This document shows, one piece after another, positions 20,861-29,601 of a stretch of 45,197 nt of DNA. The number at the start of each line of letters is the position of its first letter. Within the stretch, counting starts at the first letter, position 1. Origin of the DNA: a virus. The notes below the pieces were generated by a model. It was not told the origin of the DNA, ran no database searches, and saw only the letters and a program-made list of their open reading frames with translations. Position numbers and translations under genes: made by a program. The stretch is from IMG/VR virus record IMGVR_UViG_3300020580_000027, positions 1 to 45,197 of that record. One strand, given 5' to 3'.

Positions 20861-21205
20861 ATGGCGCTAACCAGTACACCGCTTTTCAAGTGGAACCTAC
20901 AGCCTTCGGAAGCTATCTCCATCGTCATCCTGACGGGAGACGCCAGCTATCCTACTGGCGGGTATCCGGTGACGCCGGGGCTGTTCTTTTTCAACACCTT
21001 CGCGTCTACCAGCGACTTCCAGCTACAGCAACCTCCAGCATCCCTTTCCTACGTTCTAGGAGCGGACTTCCAGGGCGGAAATTACGCCACTATCAATCCA
21101 GCGAACGGCAATCTGCAACTATTCGTTTCCTCGACTGGCGTGGAAGTGGCCAACACCACTAACGTCTCAACCATCAAGACGCTGTGCGTTGGATTCGGAC
21201 ACTGA
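20861..21205 (+). CDS. Putative structural protein
   Basis: A 114-residue protein just after the previous stop. Beta-rich, aromatic core: FKWNLQPSEAISIVILTGDASYPTGGYPVTPGLFFFNTF. Ends STIKTLCVGFGH. No cysteine motif beyond one Cys. Likely a small virion subunit given its neighbours; no known family. Confidence 0.6.
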   Translation: MALTSTPLFKWNLQPSEAISIVILTGDASYPTGGYPVTPGLFFFNTFASTSDFQLQQPPASLSYVLGADFQGGNYATINPANGNLQLFVSSTGVEVANTTNVSTIKTLCVGFGH

Positions 21206-21210
21206 CCTAA

Positions 21211-21636
21211 ATGCCTATCGCCAACATGCCGTCAGCGAATAGCCCGAACGTAGGTTCGTACACGCTGATTATTGGCGAGGACTTACCGCTGTATTTCACA
21301 GCGGCGGGATACCTCAATACCAATGCGCAGGCCACAGCTATTTTCGGGATGCCGCCGCAATCGTCTATCCCGCGCGGCACGCTTTGGGTAGAAGCTGTTC
21401 CCAATGCTGCCCCTGGCGGGACAGGGGCAATCTCTTTGCAATTGGTAGCGTCGTTTGACGGCGGAACTACATTCCAGGCGACTGGTGCGGCGGTAGCGGC
21501 ATGGACGGCTGGTGCTGGAACGCTGGTTTCTTTCAACGTTTCAGGGCTTGGCGGGAACGGGCAAATGAAAATTGTCCCTTCGGGCATTACTTTGGGTACG
21601 GCAACTGGTTTCAATCTGTACGCCCATCTGGGCTAG
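21211..21636 (+). CDS. Putative structural beta protein
   Basis: A 141-residue protein. It contains PNVGSYTLIIGEDLPLYFTAAGYLN, then GAISLQLVASFDGGTTFQATGAAVAAW and GNGQMKIVPSGITLGTATGFNLYAHLG, a jelly-roll-like pattern also seen in phage head-decoration and fiber proteins. No catalytic motif. Role inferred from position only. Confidence 0.6.
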   Translation: MPIANMPSANSPNVGSYTLIIGEDLPLYFTAAGYLNTNAQATAIFGMPPQSSIPRGTLWVEAVPNAAPGGTGAISLQLVASFDGGTTFQATGAAVAAWTAGAGTLVSFNVSGLGGNGQMKIVPSGITLGTATGFNLYAHLG

Positions 21637-21645
21637 GAGACTACT

Positions 21646-21885
21646 TTGGCTACACTTGTTGCGACACGTCTTGCTTGCATCAATCTCGTAAGTTCTAGCG
21701 GCGCTTGCCGTTTGCAGGTGCTTAGTGGAACGCTGCCCTATCAGACCATCGTAATCGACATGGAGCTGACGGCAGCGCAGAACGCGGCACTGTCAACGGC
21801 GCTGGCGGCTGCCGCTGGCACCACCACGAACTTTGACTTCGTAGCGGCTGAATCACCACTTCCTGGCGTCTACCAAGTCGCATAA
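21646..21885 (+). CDS. Small alanine-rich hypothetical protein
   Basis: A 79-residue protein with TTG start at 21646, preceded by TAGGAGAC. N-terminal beta part (RLACINLVSSSGACRLQVLSG), then an Ala-rich helix (AAQNAALSTALAAAAG). No family recognised. Conserved spacing with the flanking genes supports coding. Confidence 0.6.
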   Translation: MATLVATRLACINLVSSSGACRLQVLSGTLPYQTIVIDMELTAAQNAALSTALAAAAGTTTNFDFVAAESPLPGVYQVA

Positions 21886-21895
21886 GGAGTAGAAG

Positions 21896-22150
21896 ATGAA
21901 AAAGAAAACAAAACCAACGGCAGTTGTGCCAACGCCAGTGGTCGTCATCGTGCCAGCGGCAAAGGAGCAGAGCTTTTCAAATGCTCCGATTACCCACACG
22001 GTATGGCACGCTATCGTGACGTTCACGGCTCCCGTACACGATGCGAATGCAGCCTACCCACCGGCAGCTGGTACGATTTCCTCTTTCCATGCAGGTGGGA
22101 CGGCCGTCAAACCGGCAAAGAGGAAGAAAAAGAATGGCAAGTTTGCCTGA
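21896..22150 (+). CDS. Basic Val/Pro-rich protein
   Basis: An 84-residue protein with AAGGAGTAGAAG before ATG. Lys-rich start (KKKTKPTAVVPTPVVVIVPAAKEQ), beta middle, and basic end (KPAKRKKKNGKF). It overlaps the next start by 17 bases. Possibly nucleic-acid binding or a capsid-internal cement; unknown. Confidence 0.58.
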   Translation: MKKKTKPTAVVPTPVVVIVPAAKEQSFSNAPITHTVWHAIVTFTAPVHDANAAYPPAAGTISSFHAGGTAVKPAKRKKKNGKFA

Positions 22151-22523
22151 CGGATGGCGGCTAAAGACGCGTCGTCGCCAGAAGGATGGGCGCTGCGAAG
22201 TTGTCGGCAAAGACGACACTGGCAAGGAATACGTGGCGCGCACCTGCGAAGGCGAGCATGTCACCGATAGAGACTTGCAGATTCTAGCGGTAGGCAACCG
22301 CGAGACTTCGACAGCGCGCGAAGTCGTGAAGTTCTACGAGAACGAGCGTGACAGCTTCCGCAAGAACTGGGAAACTTCGATGGATGATGAATACATGGCC
22401 GGCGCTGAAAAAGTTGTACACGCTGGGCTACACCTATCTGAATCTAAATGCGGCTACTCTCGCGCCTACGCAGCGAAATGGGCATCAGCCTTCGGAGCGC
22501 AAAATGGGAACAAGCCTAACTAA
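22134..22523 (+). CDS. Hypothetical protein, 129 residues
   Basis: ATG 22134 is chosen because AGAGGAAGAAAAAG precedes it; a longer frame starts at 22041. Sequence: LPDGWRLKTRRRQKDGRCEVVGKDDTGKEYVARTCEGEHVTDRDLQIL (beta), then a charged helical half (SFRKNWETSMDDEYMAGAEK). It lies in the head-to-tail junction genes. No family recognised. Confidence 0.6.
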   Translation: MASLPDGWRLKTRRRQKDGRCEVVGKDDTGKEYVARTCEGEHVTDRDLQILAVGNRETSTAREVVKFYENERDSFRKNWETSMDDEYMAGAEKVVHAGLHLSESKCGYSRAYAAKWASAFGAQNGNKPN

Positions 22524-22797
22524 GCCAGAGACAATCCAGCTTGGCGAGCGCACAACCTTCGCGGTAGAGAGCGACCTGCACAGCCCCTATCGCTACACTT
22601 GGCTCAAGAACCGCATTCCCATCCCCGGCGCAGGCTCACAAAAGACATTCACGACCTTACCGCTCACCAAGGAAGATTTCGGTGTGCCTTTCAGTTGCAT
22701 CGTGTATTCTGTGCAGGGCAGCGAAACCAGCGACGAGATAACGCTGGGAACGGCTGAAACTCCAGTGCTGCCAGCAAAGAAAAAGGAGAAAGCATAA
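22504..22797 (+). CDS. Ig-like domain protein
   Basis: A 97-residue protein from ATG 22504, with GGAGCG upstream, overlapping the previous gene by 20 bases. One immunoglobulin-like sandwich: ETIQLGERTTFAVES, YRYTWLKNRIPIPGAGS, TFTTLPLTKEDFGVPFSCIVYS, matching the I-set 'W.k.g..i.ga.....l....dfg..f.C.v' layout. The C-terminus is Lys-rich. Phage Ig domains usually decorate capsids or tails and weakly bind cell-surface sugars. Confidence 0.72.
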   Translation: MGTSLTKPETIQLGERTTFAVESDLHSPYRYTWLKNRIPIPGAGSQKTFTTLPLTKEDFGVPFSCIVYSVQGSETSDEITLGTAETPVLPAKKKEKA

Positions 22798-23426
22798 TGC
22801 CCTGGGCAATATTTTCACCCGAAGATTTCCCGAAGCGCATGGACGACGGAGCTTTGAGCGACTACGCCATTGCTTACCGCATCCAAGTCATCCTCAAGGC
22901 TGGCGAATGGACCTTCCTTGACCCTGACGGATTCTACCGCGATACCTACGTGCAAAGCTGGGTGGATAAGGAAGCGGATGCCAAGGAAGTAGTGACTTCG
23001 GCCAAGGATGTAGCGGTACGTATCTGCCGAGATAAGGGGCAAGCGTTCCCCATCAACGGCAAGTTTTATCCGACAGGCCTAATGTATTGCAACACCGACC
23101 ATGAAACGCCGGAAACCATCACCAAGCTGGAAGAGGAAGGCAAGCGGCGCAACTTGGAGTTCCGCAAGCAGGTGGTTCGCGCCTACGAGATTCAGTTCCG
23201 CTTGGCCATTCAGGGTAAGCCAGGGCGACTGACACCAACAGGCTACGAGCAGGAGTGCTATGACATCCTGCACCTGACACCGCCCGAAGTAGTGCAGCGC
23301 CAGCAAGAGCCTACGGCACGTGAAGTGAAGGTTATTGAGCCTGACCCGGAAATGATTCAGCAGCTAGTCGCCGCGCAAGTTGAGAAGGAATTAGCCAAGC
23401 TGACGAAGCCTAAGACACATGCATGA
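22797..23426 (+). CDS. Hypothetical protein, head-tail region
   Basis: A 209-residue protein, alpha/beta, beginning MPWAIFSPEDFPKRMDDGALSDYAIAYRI. The C-terminal helix (DPEMIQQLVAAQVEKELAKL) could be an oligomerisation segment. No motif that I can assign. It overlaps the start of the adaptor gene by four bases and may be a connector or minor head protein. Confidence 0.6.
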   Translation: MPWAIFSPEDFPKRMDDGALSDYAIAYRIQVILKAGEWTFLDPDGFYRDTYVQSWVDKEADAKEVVTSAKDVAVRICRDKGQAFPINGKFYPTGLMYCNTDHETPETITKLEEEGKRRNLEFRKQVVRAYEIQFRLAIQGKPGRLTPTGYEQECYDILHLTPPEVVQRQQEPTAREVKVIEPDPEMIQQLVAAQVEKELAKLTKPKTHA

Positions 23427-24388
23427 ACGCACTATCGCTCGTAAAGCGAGTTGCACGTCGCAATCCGTCCTATGATAGCAGCGAATATCTGGATGAGGTC
23501 AACGCTGCTTACAAGGAAACCTGGGACTATATATTACAATTAGAAGATAGTTACTTTACCGACACTAAGGTAGTCACGGTCACAACGCAAGCCGCCGAGT
23601 TCGACTTAATCGCCAACCAAAACGGGTTTCTCAGCGCCGCTATTTCCTTTCGGCTATTCCAAATTGACCGCATCCGCATTCTCCAGCCGAGGGATGTGAA
23701 CTGGACTCCCGCGCATCCGAAGAACTGGAACGAACCGGAATTTGTCGGCCAGCAACAATTAACGCCACAGCCGCCAGCGACCGCTTCGCCTTATGTCTAC
23801 CAGCTATTTTCCAAGGGCAGCATATTGTTTGGTCGTCCCTTGCCCATAGGCGTGCAAATCGAAGTGGTCTATACGTTCATCTTCCTACCGCTGGTCATGC
23901 TGTCGAGCGGAACAGTTGTAACGTCCACGAACACGGTCACAGGCACAAACACCAACTTCACGCAGATAGTTGCTGCTGACTACCAGCTTGGCTTGCCGGG
24001 AAACGACCAGGACACCGATGTTGGCGTGGAGATTGTGCTCGACCCTACTGGCCAGCAGACCTACCGAGTCAAGGCGATTACCAGCGACACGGCACTGACC
24101 ACACTCAATGCCATAGTTCCAGCCATCGGCACAGGAGCGGCCTACACACTGGCATCAGTTCCAGACATCCCTGATGGGCACCATAACGTCATTTCCACGC
24201 TGGCTACGCGCAACATCATGTCCACACCGGGAAACGACCAACGCTTTACAACTTGGGCGGCTTTGGCGGAGAAGGAACTGGACGCTATGCGCGACAGCAT
24301 TATGACTCGCCAGCGTCAGGAGCCTGCACGCAGGCGCAGGTTCCCGCAGTCGATATTGCGTTACACGGTTTTGCCGTCACAGAGGTAG
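23423..24388 (+). CDS. Head-tail adaptor, P22 gp4-like
   Basis: A 321-residue protein. N-terminal helices with NALSLVKRVARRNPSYDSSEYLDEVNAAYKETWDYI match the opening of podoviral tail-accessory/adaptor proteins ('i..a.r.l...d..eile.iN.Ay..i..'). A beta-rich insertion about 160-250 (GTNTNFTQIVAADYQL) is followed by a helical C-terminus with a basic tail (RQEPARRRRFPQ). It would sit between the portal and the tail hub, closing the head after packaging. Confidence 0.72.
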   Translation: MNALSLVKRVARRNPSYDSSEYLDEVNAAYKETWDYILQLEDSYFTDTKVVTVTTQAAEFDLIANQNGFLSAAISFRLFQIDRIRILQPRDVNWTPAHPKNWNEPEFVGQQQLTPQPPATASPYVYQLFSKGSILFGRPLPIGVQIEVVYTFIFLPLVMLSSGTVVTSTNTVTGTNTNFTQIVAADYQLGLPGNDQDTDVGVEIVLDPTGQQTYRVKAITSDTALTTLNAIVPAIGTGAAYTLASVPDIPDGHHNVISTLATRNIMSTPGNDQRFTTWAALAEKELDAMRDSIMTRQRQEPARRRRFPQSILRYTVLPSQR

Positions 24389-24390
24389 GT

Positions 24391-26112
24391 ATGCTTAGGA
24401 AGCTACTGATAACTTTATTGCTGATTGCGCCTCCGGTTTTTGCGCAATCCAATGTGCAAATCAGCTTAGGTGTAGCCTACGCTGGCGGTTCGTTGACAAT
24501 TCAGCGCTTACCAGCCGCAGGGGGATTTGTAGAAACGCGGCATACGTTTTTGGGCGCTAACGGCGACACGTTCATCAACTACCTTGTCCCTGGAAGCATG
24601 TATGGTTTCCGTGCGGTAACTTCCGGCAATACAGGGCAAATATATGCGGAATTGCTGGTTAATGGAGCGCCTCAAGACCTGAGCGCTCTGTTATTGTCCA
24701 GCGCATCAGGGCAGAATATTTTTACCTCGATTAACAATCGTATCTTTGCTGATACGCAAGCTGGCGCGGATGGCTGTGGGCAAATAAACACTGCATGGAC
24801 GAAGGTGACTTGGACAGGCGGAGCCATTGTTGATGGTAACGGCTTCGGTGCTCTAGGAACGCAGAATTGCTCCACTAATCCTTACGCCGGTATTACTAAG
24901 ACCGGGCGTACGGAACTGGCAGGAGTTTTCGCCACTATCGCAGCATGGACGTTGAATCAAGGAATGATAGTCAAGGGCACTGGACGCGGGAACAGCGGCT
25001 CACCTACTTACGGGGGCACTACCATTCGAGCGGTTGCCGGATTCCCGTCAAGCACTCCGGTCGTTACTGCTGGTGGCTATGGTGCTCGCCTCGAAGATTT
25101 AACTATCGACTGCAACAATCAAACTGGCGTTGGTGCGTATGCGAACAGCGCAGGGCAGGAACAGACAGGCTTGAAGAATATCCTTGCGCTGAATTGTCCA
25201 GGCACGACATTTAACCTGACAACTTCTGGTGCGCAGAACTCTGGAGTCTACCAAGACTTAGAAGCCCTGTACCAAATTGCTGGGTCTGCGGCTGCTGGTT
25301 CACTTGCGTTCAACATAAATGGCTTAACTCCGCTAAGAGAAGTAAGTGGCCTTACGGTCAATGCTACAGGACAGGGAACAGCTCCTAGTGTCGGTGTTCA
25401 AATCACTAGCGTCACAAACGGGATAATTAAGAATATTCATTGTGAGGGGGTTACGACCTGCATAAACGTAACTAGTTCAAATCTTATAATCGAGAACGTC
25501 CAGTGTACTGGGGCAACGGTCGTTAACTGTGTGGTCCTTGGCGCTGGTTCGCAAGGCGTCGTGCTGAGAAATATCAGTGGCGGCACAAATACCGTTGTAG
25601 ACAACATGAACTCAATCACATTGACTGCGGCTGGTGGTGATGGGGTAGTCGGCTGGTATCAGGTCGGGTCAAGTGGCGCAGCGCCGGGGCAGTGCTCCTC
25701 ATCGGCTCACGCCCCTTGCAACATCTTCAAGGCTGGTACAGGAGCTACATTTTGGTTCTTCTGCACCGGCACTGCGACGGCTTCCTCGACATTGACCCCT
25801 TTCCCGTTCAACAGCACAGCAGGTACGGGCTGCACCGTTACAACGAACTTGGGGGGCTACTCCCTCTCACAGCCTTGCACCCTTGGAAATCTATCCGTGC
25901 GGGCGGGGACAGGTGGGGTCGCGGGCGATGCCGTGACTGTTTTTAACAATGGTGGGGCCACGTCCATCTCCGCAGTCATCGGTACGGGGACCTCAGCCAG
26001 CGATACAACACACTTTTCAGCTTACACGCCGCCAAATAACATTCGCGTAGTGATTGTCACTGGAGTTGCCACAACGCTTGCGAACGTAACAGGGTCGTTT
26101 CAATGCAACTAA
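24391..26112 (+). CDS. Exported beta-helix protein, candidate tailspike
   Basis: A 573-residue protein from ATG 24391. A clear signal peptide (LRKLLITLLLIAPPVFA, cleavage before QSN) is followed by a beta domain. A right-handed beta-helix, seen as repeated short strands and turns, covers about 130-440 (VTAGGYGARLEDLTIDCNNQTG, NGIIKNIHCEGVTTCINV, SNLIIENVQC, QGVVLRNISGG), and a C-terminal beta domain follows. Such proteins bind and often cleave surface polysaccharide. A Sec signal on a spike is unusual; it may instead be secreted. The same leader recurs at 36020. Confidence 0.75.
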   Translation: MLRKLLITLLLIAPPVFAQSNVQISLGVAYAGGSLTIQRLPAAGGFVETRHTFLGANGDTFINYLVPGSMYGFRAVTSGNTGQIYAELLVNGAPQDLSALLLSSASGQNIFTSINNRIFADTQAGADGCGQINTAWTKVTWTGGAIVDGNGFGALGTQNCSTNPYAGITKTGRTELAGVFATIAAWTLNQGMIVKGTGRGNSGSPTYGGTTIRAVAGFPSSTPVVTAGGYGARLEDLTIDCNNQTGVGAYANSAGQEQTGLKNILALNCPGTTFNLTTSGAQNSGVYQDLEALYQIAGSAAAGSLAFNINGLTPLREVSGLTVNATGQGTAPSVGVQITSVTNGIIKNIHCEGVTTCINVTSSNLIIENVQCTGATVVNCVVLGAGSQGVVLRNISGGTNTVVDNMNSITLTAAGGDGVVGWYQVGSSGAAPGQCSSSAHAPCNIFKAGTGATFWFFCTGTATASSTLTPFPFNSTAGTGCTVTTNLGGYSLSQPCTLGNLSVRAGTGGVAGDAVTVFNNGGATSISAVIGTGTSASDTTHFSAYTPPNNIRVVIVTGVATTLANVTGSFQCN

Positions 26113-26122
26113 GAGATAAATA

Positions 26123-28663
26123 ATGCCAGCACGTCGGCGCCCTACCGCTGAGTTTGAGAGTACGCAGCCGGAACTTGGCCCGCAGACAGAAATTCTTGAT
26201 TCATTGATAGGCGGCGGGAATGATTACACTTCACCGGACTTACTTTCGCCGCAATTCTGGGCAGCTAGTTCCAATGTCTATGCCGGGCAGTTTGGGGCCA
26301 TCCGCCGCGCTCGCTGGGCACCTGTGCTCAACTCTTCCACGCTTTCCTATATCACGCGAGGTAATTTCTTTGCTTCCATGTATTCCTACCTGCCAGTCCT
26401 AAAACCTCCCTACGTGTTTCTCGATTATCCGGTAGGAAGTATTGGCGCTACGTTTGTCCCCGTTTTCATGCTGTTTACTGGCGGTTCTTGGCAGGCGGCA
26501 AACGTGCAATTCAATTACTTCAATTTCAGCCAAGGGTTGTTTGCTGGGCCAATCATGCGCGTAACGTTTCCAGGTTTTGTGTTGCAGGCGAATGGGTTGG
26601 TACGCGCGAAGATTGCGCAAGCTCCGCAGATAGCGCCAAATGCTCTGGCCGCTGAGTTTTGGGGGCTGGACACGCCGGATGTGTCGGCAACGATTACCGT
26701 AAACGCTGGCCTGACAGCGACAATCCAGACGGCCCCCACAGGAGCGGTACGCGCAAACAATGTGGCCACCATCACGACTACGGCGGCGCATGGCCTTACG
26801 ACCGGGCAGTACGTAGGCATCACAGGTGTTACGGACACGACTTTCAACACCGCTACGGGAGTAGCAGTACTCATCACGGTTACGGGCGCTTCGACGTTCA
26901 CCTACGCAAATGTCGGCGCGCCGACTACTAGCGGTTCCGGTACGGTCACGCTAGGTATCACGCAGACCGTTGGCCGCTCTTATCAATGGGCTTGGGAGAA
27001 CGCCAACATACAGAACCTCAGCGCTCCTGCGCCTGCAAGCCAATACGTGAAGTACACCAGCCAAACGGGAACGATTGATTTGGTGGAAACGGGCACGGTA
27101 GCTACCACCTTTGGACAGTTTGGAATAGTAGGTACTGGAACCAGCTTCACTTCCGCATGGTCTGGGCGCTCGATGTGGATTGAAGGCATTGGTGTGGCTG
27201 GGATGATTGGTGCAGTGGCGGACAGCACACATCTGACGCTTTCTACGAATAGCAATCCTTCACTCAGCGGCAAGCGTTACATGGTCTATGACCCGCAAGT
27301 GACCAATATCAAGCTCTACGCTACAGGCGACGGTGGAGCGGTGTATTTCCTGATTGGTCGCAACGCCTTCACCCCGACAGGACTTACACCATTAACCGCT
27401 GGGTTGGAGTTTACCGACACGACCAACTCCGCTCCGCCCAATGCTCCGTTTGGCAGCGAGATAACGCAAATCTATAATGTGCCTCCGCCCATCGGGTCTT
27501 TTGTGGATGTCTACCAGGGACGGCCAATCCTGTATGGAGTAGCGGCGGCACCCACGACATTCTTCTACGGCAACATCGAAGCCACGGTAGTTGGGCAAGG
27601 GCCAGAAAACTTCGCCCCGTTGAATACCGTAACCATGCCTACAGGAGACGCGCAGTTGAATGGCAGCGCGAACCTGCCTACCGGATTCATCCTATGGTCA
27701 AACCATCAGGATATGTTCAAGCTAACCGGCCTTCTATCGGATAACACGGTAGCCAGCGCTGGGCAGCTTGGCGCGACAATCCAGAGACTCCCTTACAAGA
27801 TTGGCGCGGCTTCGCCTTATGCCACGGCAGTTACTCCGCTAGGTGCTATCTGGCTGTCGAGCGACCGCGAAGTGTGGCTATTCACTGACCACTACGCGCC
27901 CAAGAACATCGGCAAGCCAAAACAGACAACACTCAACCGCATCAATGGCGCACGCCTCCAGTTTGCGAAGATGACTTACTACAAGCGCGGGGACCGCTCT
28001 TGGCTCATTCTTGCCGTGGCGCTCGATAGCTCGACATTCAACAACAAACTGTTGATTCTCGACCTTGACCTGCTTGCTTCCAACGGGCAGCCATCGTTCT
28101 TCACTTTCGATATGGCCACCAACCAGCCGACCTGGTTTGAGTATGACATCCCCTGCGAAGCTGTCTGCACGGCCTACGACACAAACTCCATCAATCATCT
28201 ATTCACCGGAGATGTTGACCTTGTAACCGACACAGACTGGCAGGCTGGGTTCTTTACCATTGCCACGGAGCGCAACTCCGTAACTGGGAACTGCCGCCTA
28301 CACGCCTTCGGCAACGAGAATCCGCAAATGGTCAAGACCTTTGAATGGATGCGTGCGCTGACTAACCAGCAGACACAAAACCTGCAAAGCCAGAACTGGA
28401 TTTGGCAAGTGTTCAGCTATGACGACGACAAGTACATTATCGGGGTAAACGACGACAACGGGAACACCGTCACTTTGCGCCCAGGAGTTGATAGCAACTC
28501 GAACATCTTTGGCTTAGAATACTCGCCAGCGTTGTACAAGTTTGGAGCTACACGCACCTCGAAAGGAAGGCGGTTCCAAATCAACACACAATTCCCATCG
28601 GGGCCAGGGCTGTACGAATTGCGCGGCTTTGAAATCCAATACCGCAATGTCGTGAGCAGGTAA
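26123..28663 (+). CDS. Large tail protein, P22 gp10/nozzle-like
   Basis: An 846-residue protein, the largest here, after the adaptor and first spike gene. It is beta-rich throughout. A domain about 200-275 (TTTAAHGLTTGQYVGITGVT, then STFTYANVGAP) is a common phage structural repeat. The C-terminal 350 residues have propeller-like segments (IWLSSDREVWLFTDHYAP, KMTYYKRGDRSWLILAVAL, NWIWQVFSYDDDKYI). In P22-like phages this position encodes the hub/stabilisation protein that plugs the tail. The function is inferred from position and size, not clear homology. Confidence 0.65.
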   Translation: MPARRRPTAEFESTQPELGPQTEILDSLIGGGNDYTSPDLLSPQFWAASSNVYAGQFGAIRRARWAPVLNSSTLSYITRGNFFASMYSYLPVLKPPYVFLDYPVGSIGATFVPVFMLFTGGSWQAANVQFNYFNFSQGLFAGPIMRVTFPGFVLQANGLVRAKIAQAPQIAPNALAAEFWGLDTPDVSATITVNAGLTATIQTAPTGAVRANNVATITTTAAHGLTTGQYVGITGVTDTTFNTATGVAVLITVTGASTFTYANVGAPTTSGSGTVTLGITQTVGRSYQWAWENANIQNLSAPAPASQYVKYTSQTGTIDLVETGTVATTFGQFGIVGTGTSFTSAWSGRSMWIEGIGVAGMIGAVADSTHLTLSTNSNPSLSGKRYMVYDPQVTNIKLYATGDGGAVYFLIGRNAFTPTGLTPLTAGLEFTDTTNSAPPNAPFGSEITQIYNVPPPIGSFVDVYQGRPILYGVAAAPTTFFYGNIEATVVGQGPENFAPLNTVTMPTGDAQLNGSANLPTGFILWSNHQDMFKLTGLLSDNTVASAGQLGATIQRLPYKIGAASPYATAVTPLGAIWLSSDREVWLFTDHYAPKNIGKPKQTTLNRINGARLQFAKMTYYKRGDRSWLILAVALDSSTFNNKLLILDLDLLASNGQPSFFTFDMATNQPTWFEYDIPCEAVCTAYDTNSINHLFTGDVDLVTDTDWQAGFFTIATERNSVTGNCRLHAFGNENPQMVKTFEWMRALTNQQTQNLQSQNWIWQVFSYDDDKYIIGVNDDNGNTVTLRPGVDSNSNIFGLEYSPALYKFGATRTSKGRRFQINTQFPSGPGLYELRGFEIQYRNVVSR

Positions 28664-29139
28664 TGGCCAACGCGCTCTATCTCGGCAATGCAGGCATGAT
28701 GGGCACACCTAACATCAGTCCTACGCCGGCAGGCCCAAGCCCTGTAAAGCCTGGAGTGGAAGCGCAGCCTTCTGGCATTCCTCCAAATCAGGTACAGCCA
28801 ATAGCGACTAGGGCGTCAGGGCCAAGCGCGGGATATGACCCATCGTACTTGCAGAACTTGGCTTCGTTTATTGGTTCGCTGTTTGCTGGTCCGTCGAGCG
28901 GCAACACGACATCGTTCAACCCATTGGGGAATCTTAGCGAAGTTAGTCCTCCAGGCGGGCAGACAGGGAACGCGGCGGGAGCGGGCGCACCGATGACTTG
29001 GCTGCAACAAGCATTGAGCGGCGGAGGATTCGGATTCACGCCGACGCCAGCGCCAGCAACGGCGGGAAGCGGAGTAGGCGTAGGCAGTGGATTTGGCGGC
29101 GGTGGATTCCCGCGAGGACCGAGGCAGCTAACGCTATGA
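28663..29139 (+). CDS. Pro/Gly-rich protein, possible tail needle or plug
   Basis: A 158-residue low-complexity protein: many Pro, Gly, Ser and Ala, one helical segment (YLQNLASFIGSLFAG, MTWLQQALSGGG) and a Gly-rich end (GVGVGSGFGGGGFPRGP). Such disordered proteins occur among ejection or tail-tip genes. Its stop overlaps the next ATG. Unrecognised. Confidence 0.6.
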   Translation: MANALYLGNAGMMGTPNISPTPAGPSPVKPGVEAQPSGIPPNQVQPIATRASGPSAGYDPSYLQNLASFIGSLFAGPSSGNTTSFNPLGNLSEVSPPGGQTGNAAGAGAPMTWLQQALSGGGFGFTPTPAPATAGSGVGVGSGFGGGGFPRGPRQLTL

Positions 29140-29600
29140 CAGATTTGCTCATCCGTGAAGCCACCGACAAAGACGCTCCGCGAATCGTTGCTTTGGGCAT
29201 GGACTTCCTTGCGCTTGGCCCATACAAGGGACAACTGGAAGAGAATCCTATTCAAGCACTCAAATGTGCGACCGACTTTCTAGCGCTGCCAAACATGAAG
29301 ATTCTTGTAGCCGAAGAGAGTAATGCGGTGTGTGGCGTCTTTGCCATGCTGGTATATCCCCATCCATTTTCAGGCCAACTGACCGCTACGGAACTTATCT
29401 GGTATGTTGAGCCAGAACATCGTGGGCGCGCGAGCATGGAATTACTTTGGGCGGCGGAGCGCATGGCTTATGACATGGGCGCGGTGTGGATGCAGTTGAC
29501 CGCACCAAGCCCTGAAACAAGCAAGGTATATGAGCGGCTGAAATATGCTCCTATTGAGACTTCGCACCAAGCTCGCTTGGAGAATCGAGTGAGGCACTAA
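29136..29600 (+). CDS. GNAT-family N-acetyltransferase
   Basis: A 154-residue protein, ATGA-coupled. GNAT layout: N-terminal strand and helices (LIREATDKDAPRIVAL), beta strands MKILVAE and VCGVFAML, then TELIWYVEPEHRGRASMELLWAAERMAYDMG, with motif A (residues 91-104) supplying the acetyl-CoA pyrophosphate loop R-G-R-A-S. The C-terminus SKVYERLKYAP fits motif B. It transfers acetyl groups from acetyl-CoA to an unknown amine. Its position inside the tail/ejection genes is notable and suggests modification of a virion protein. Confidence 0.85.
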   Translation: MTDLLIREATDKDAPRIVALGMDFLALGPYKGQLEENPIQALKCATDFLALPNMKILVAEESNAVCGVFAMLVYPHPFSGQLTATELIWYVEPEHRGRASMELLWAAERMAYDMGAVWMQLTAPSPETSKVYERLKYAPIETSHQARLENRVRH

Positions 29601-29601
29601 C

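Noticed and set aside
22041-22133. Upstream extension of the gene at 22134
   Set aside because: No ribosome site at 22041 and the extension overlaps most of the preceding gene; AGAGGAAGAAAAAG directly precedes ATG 22134.
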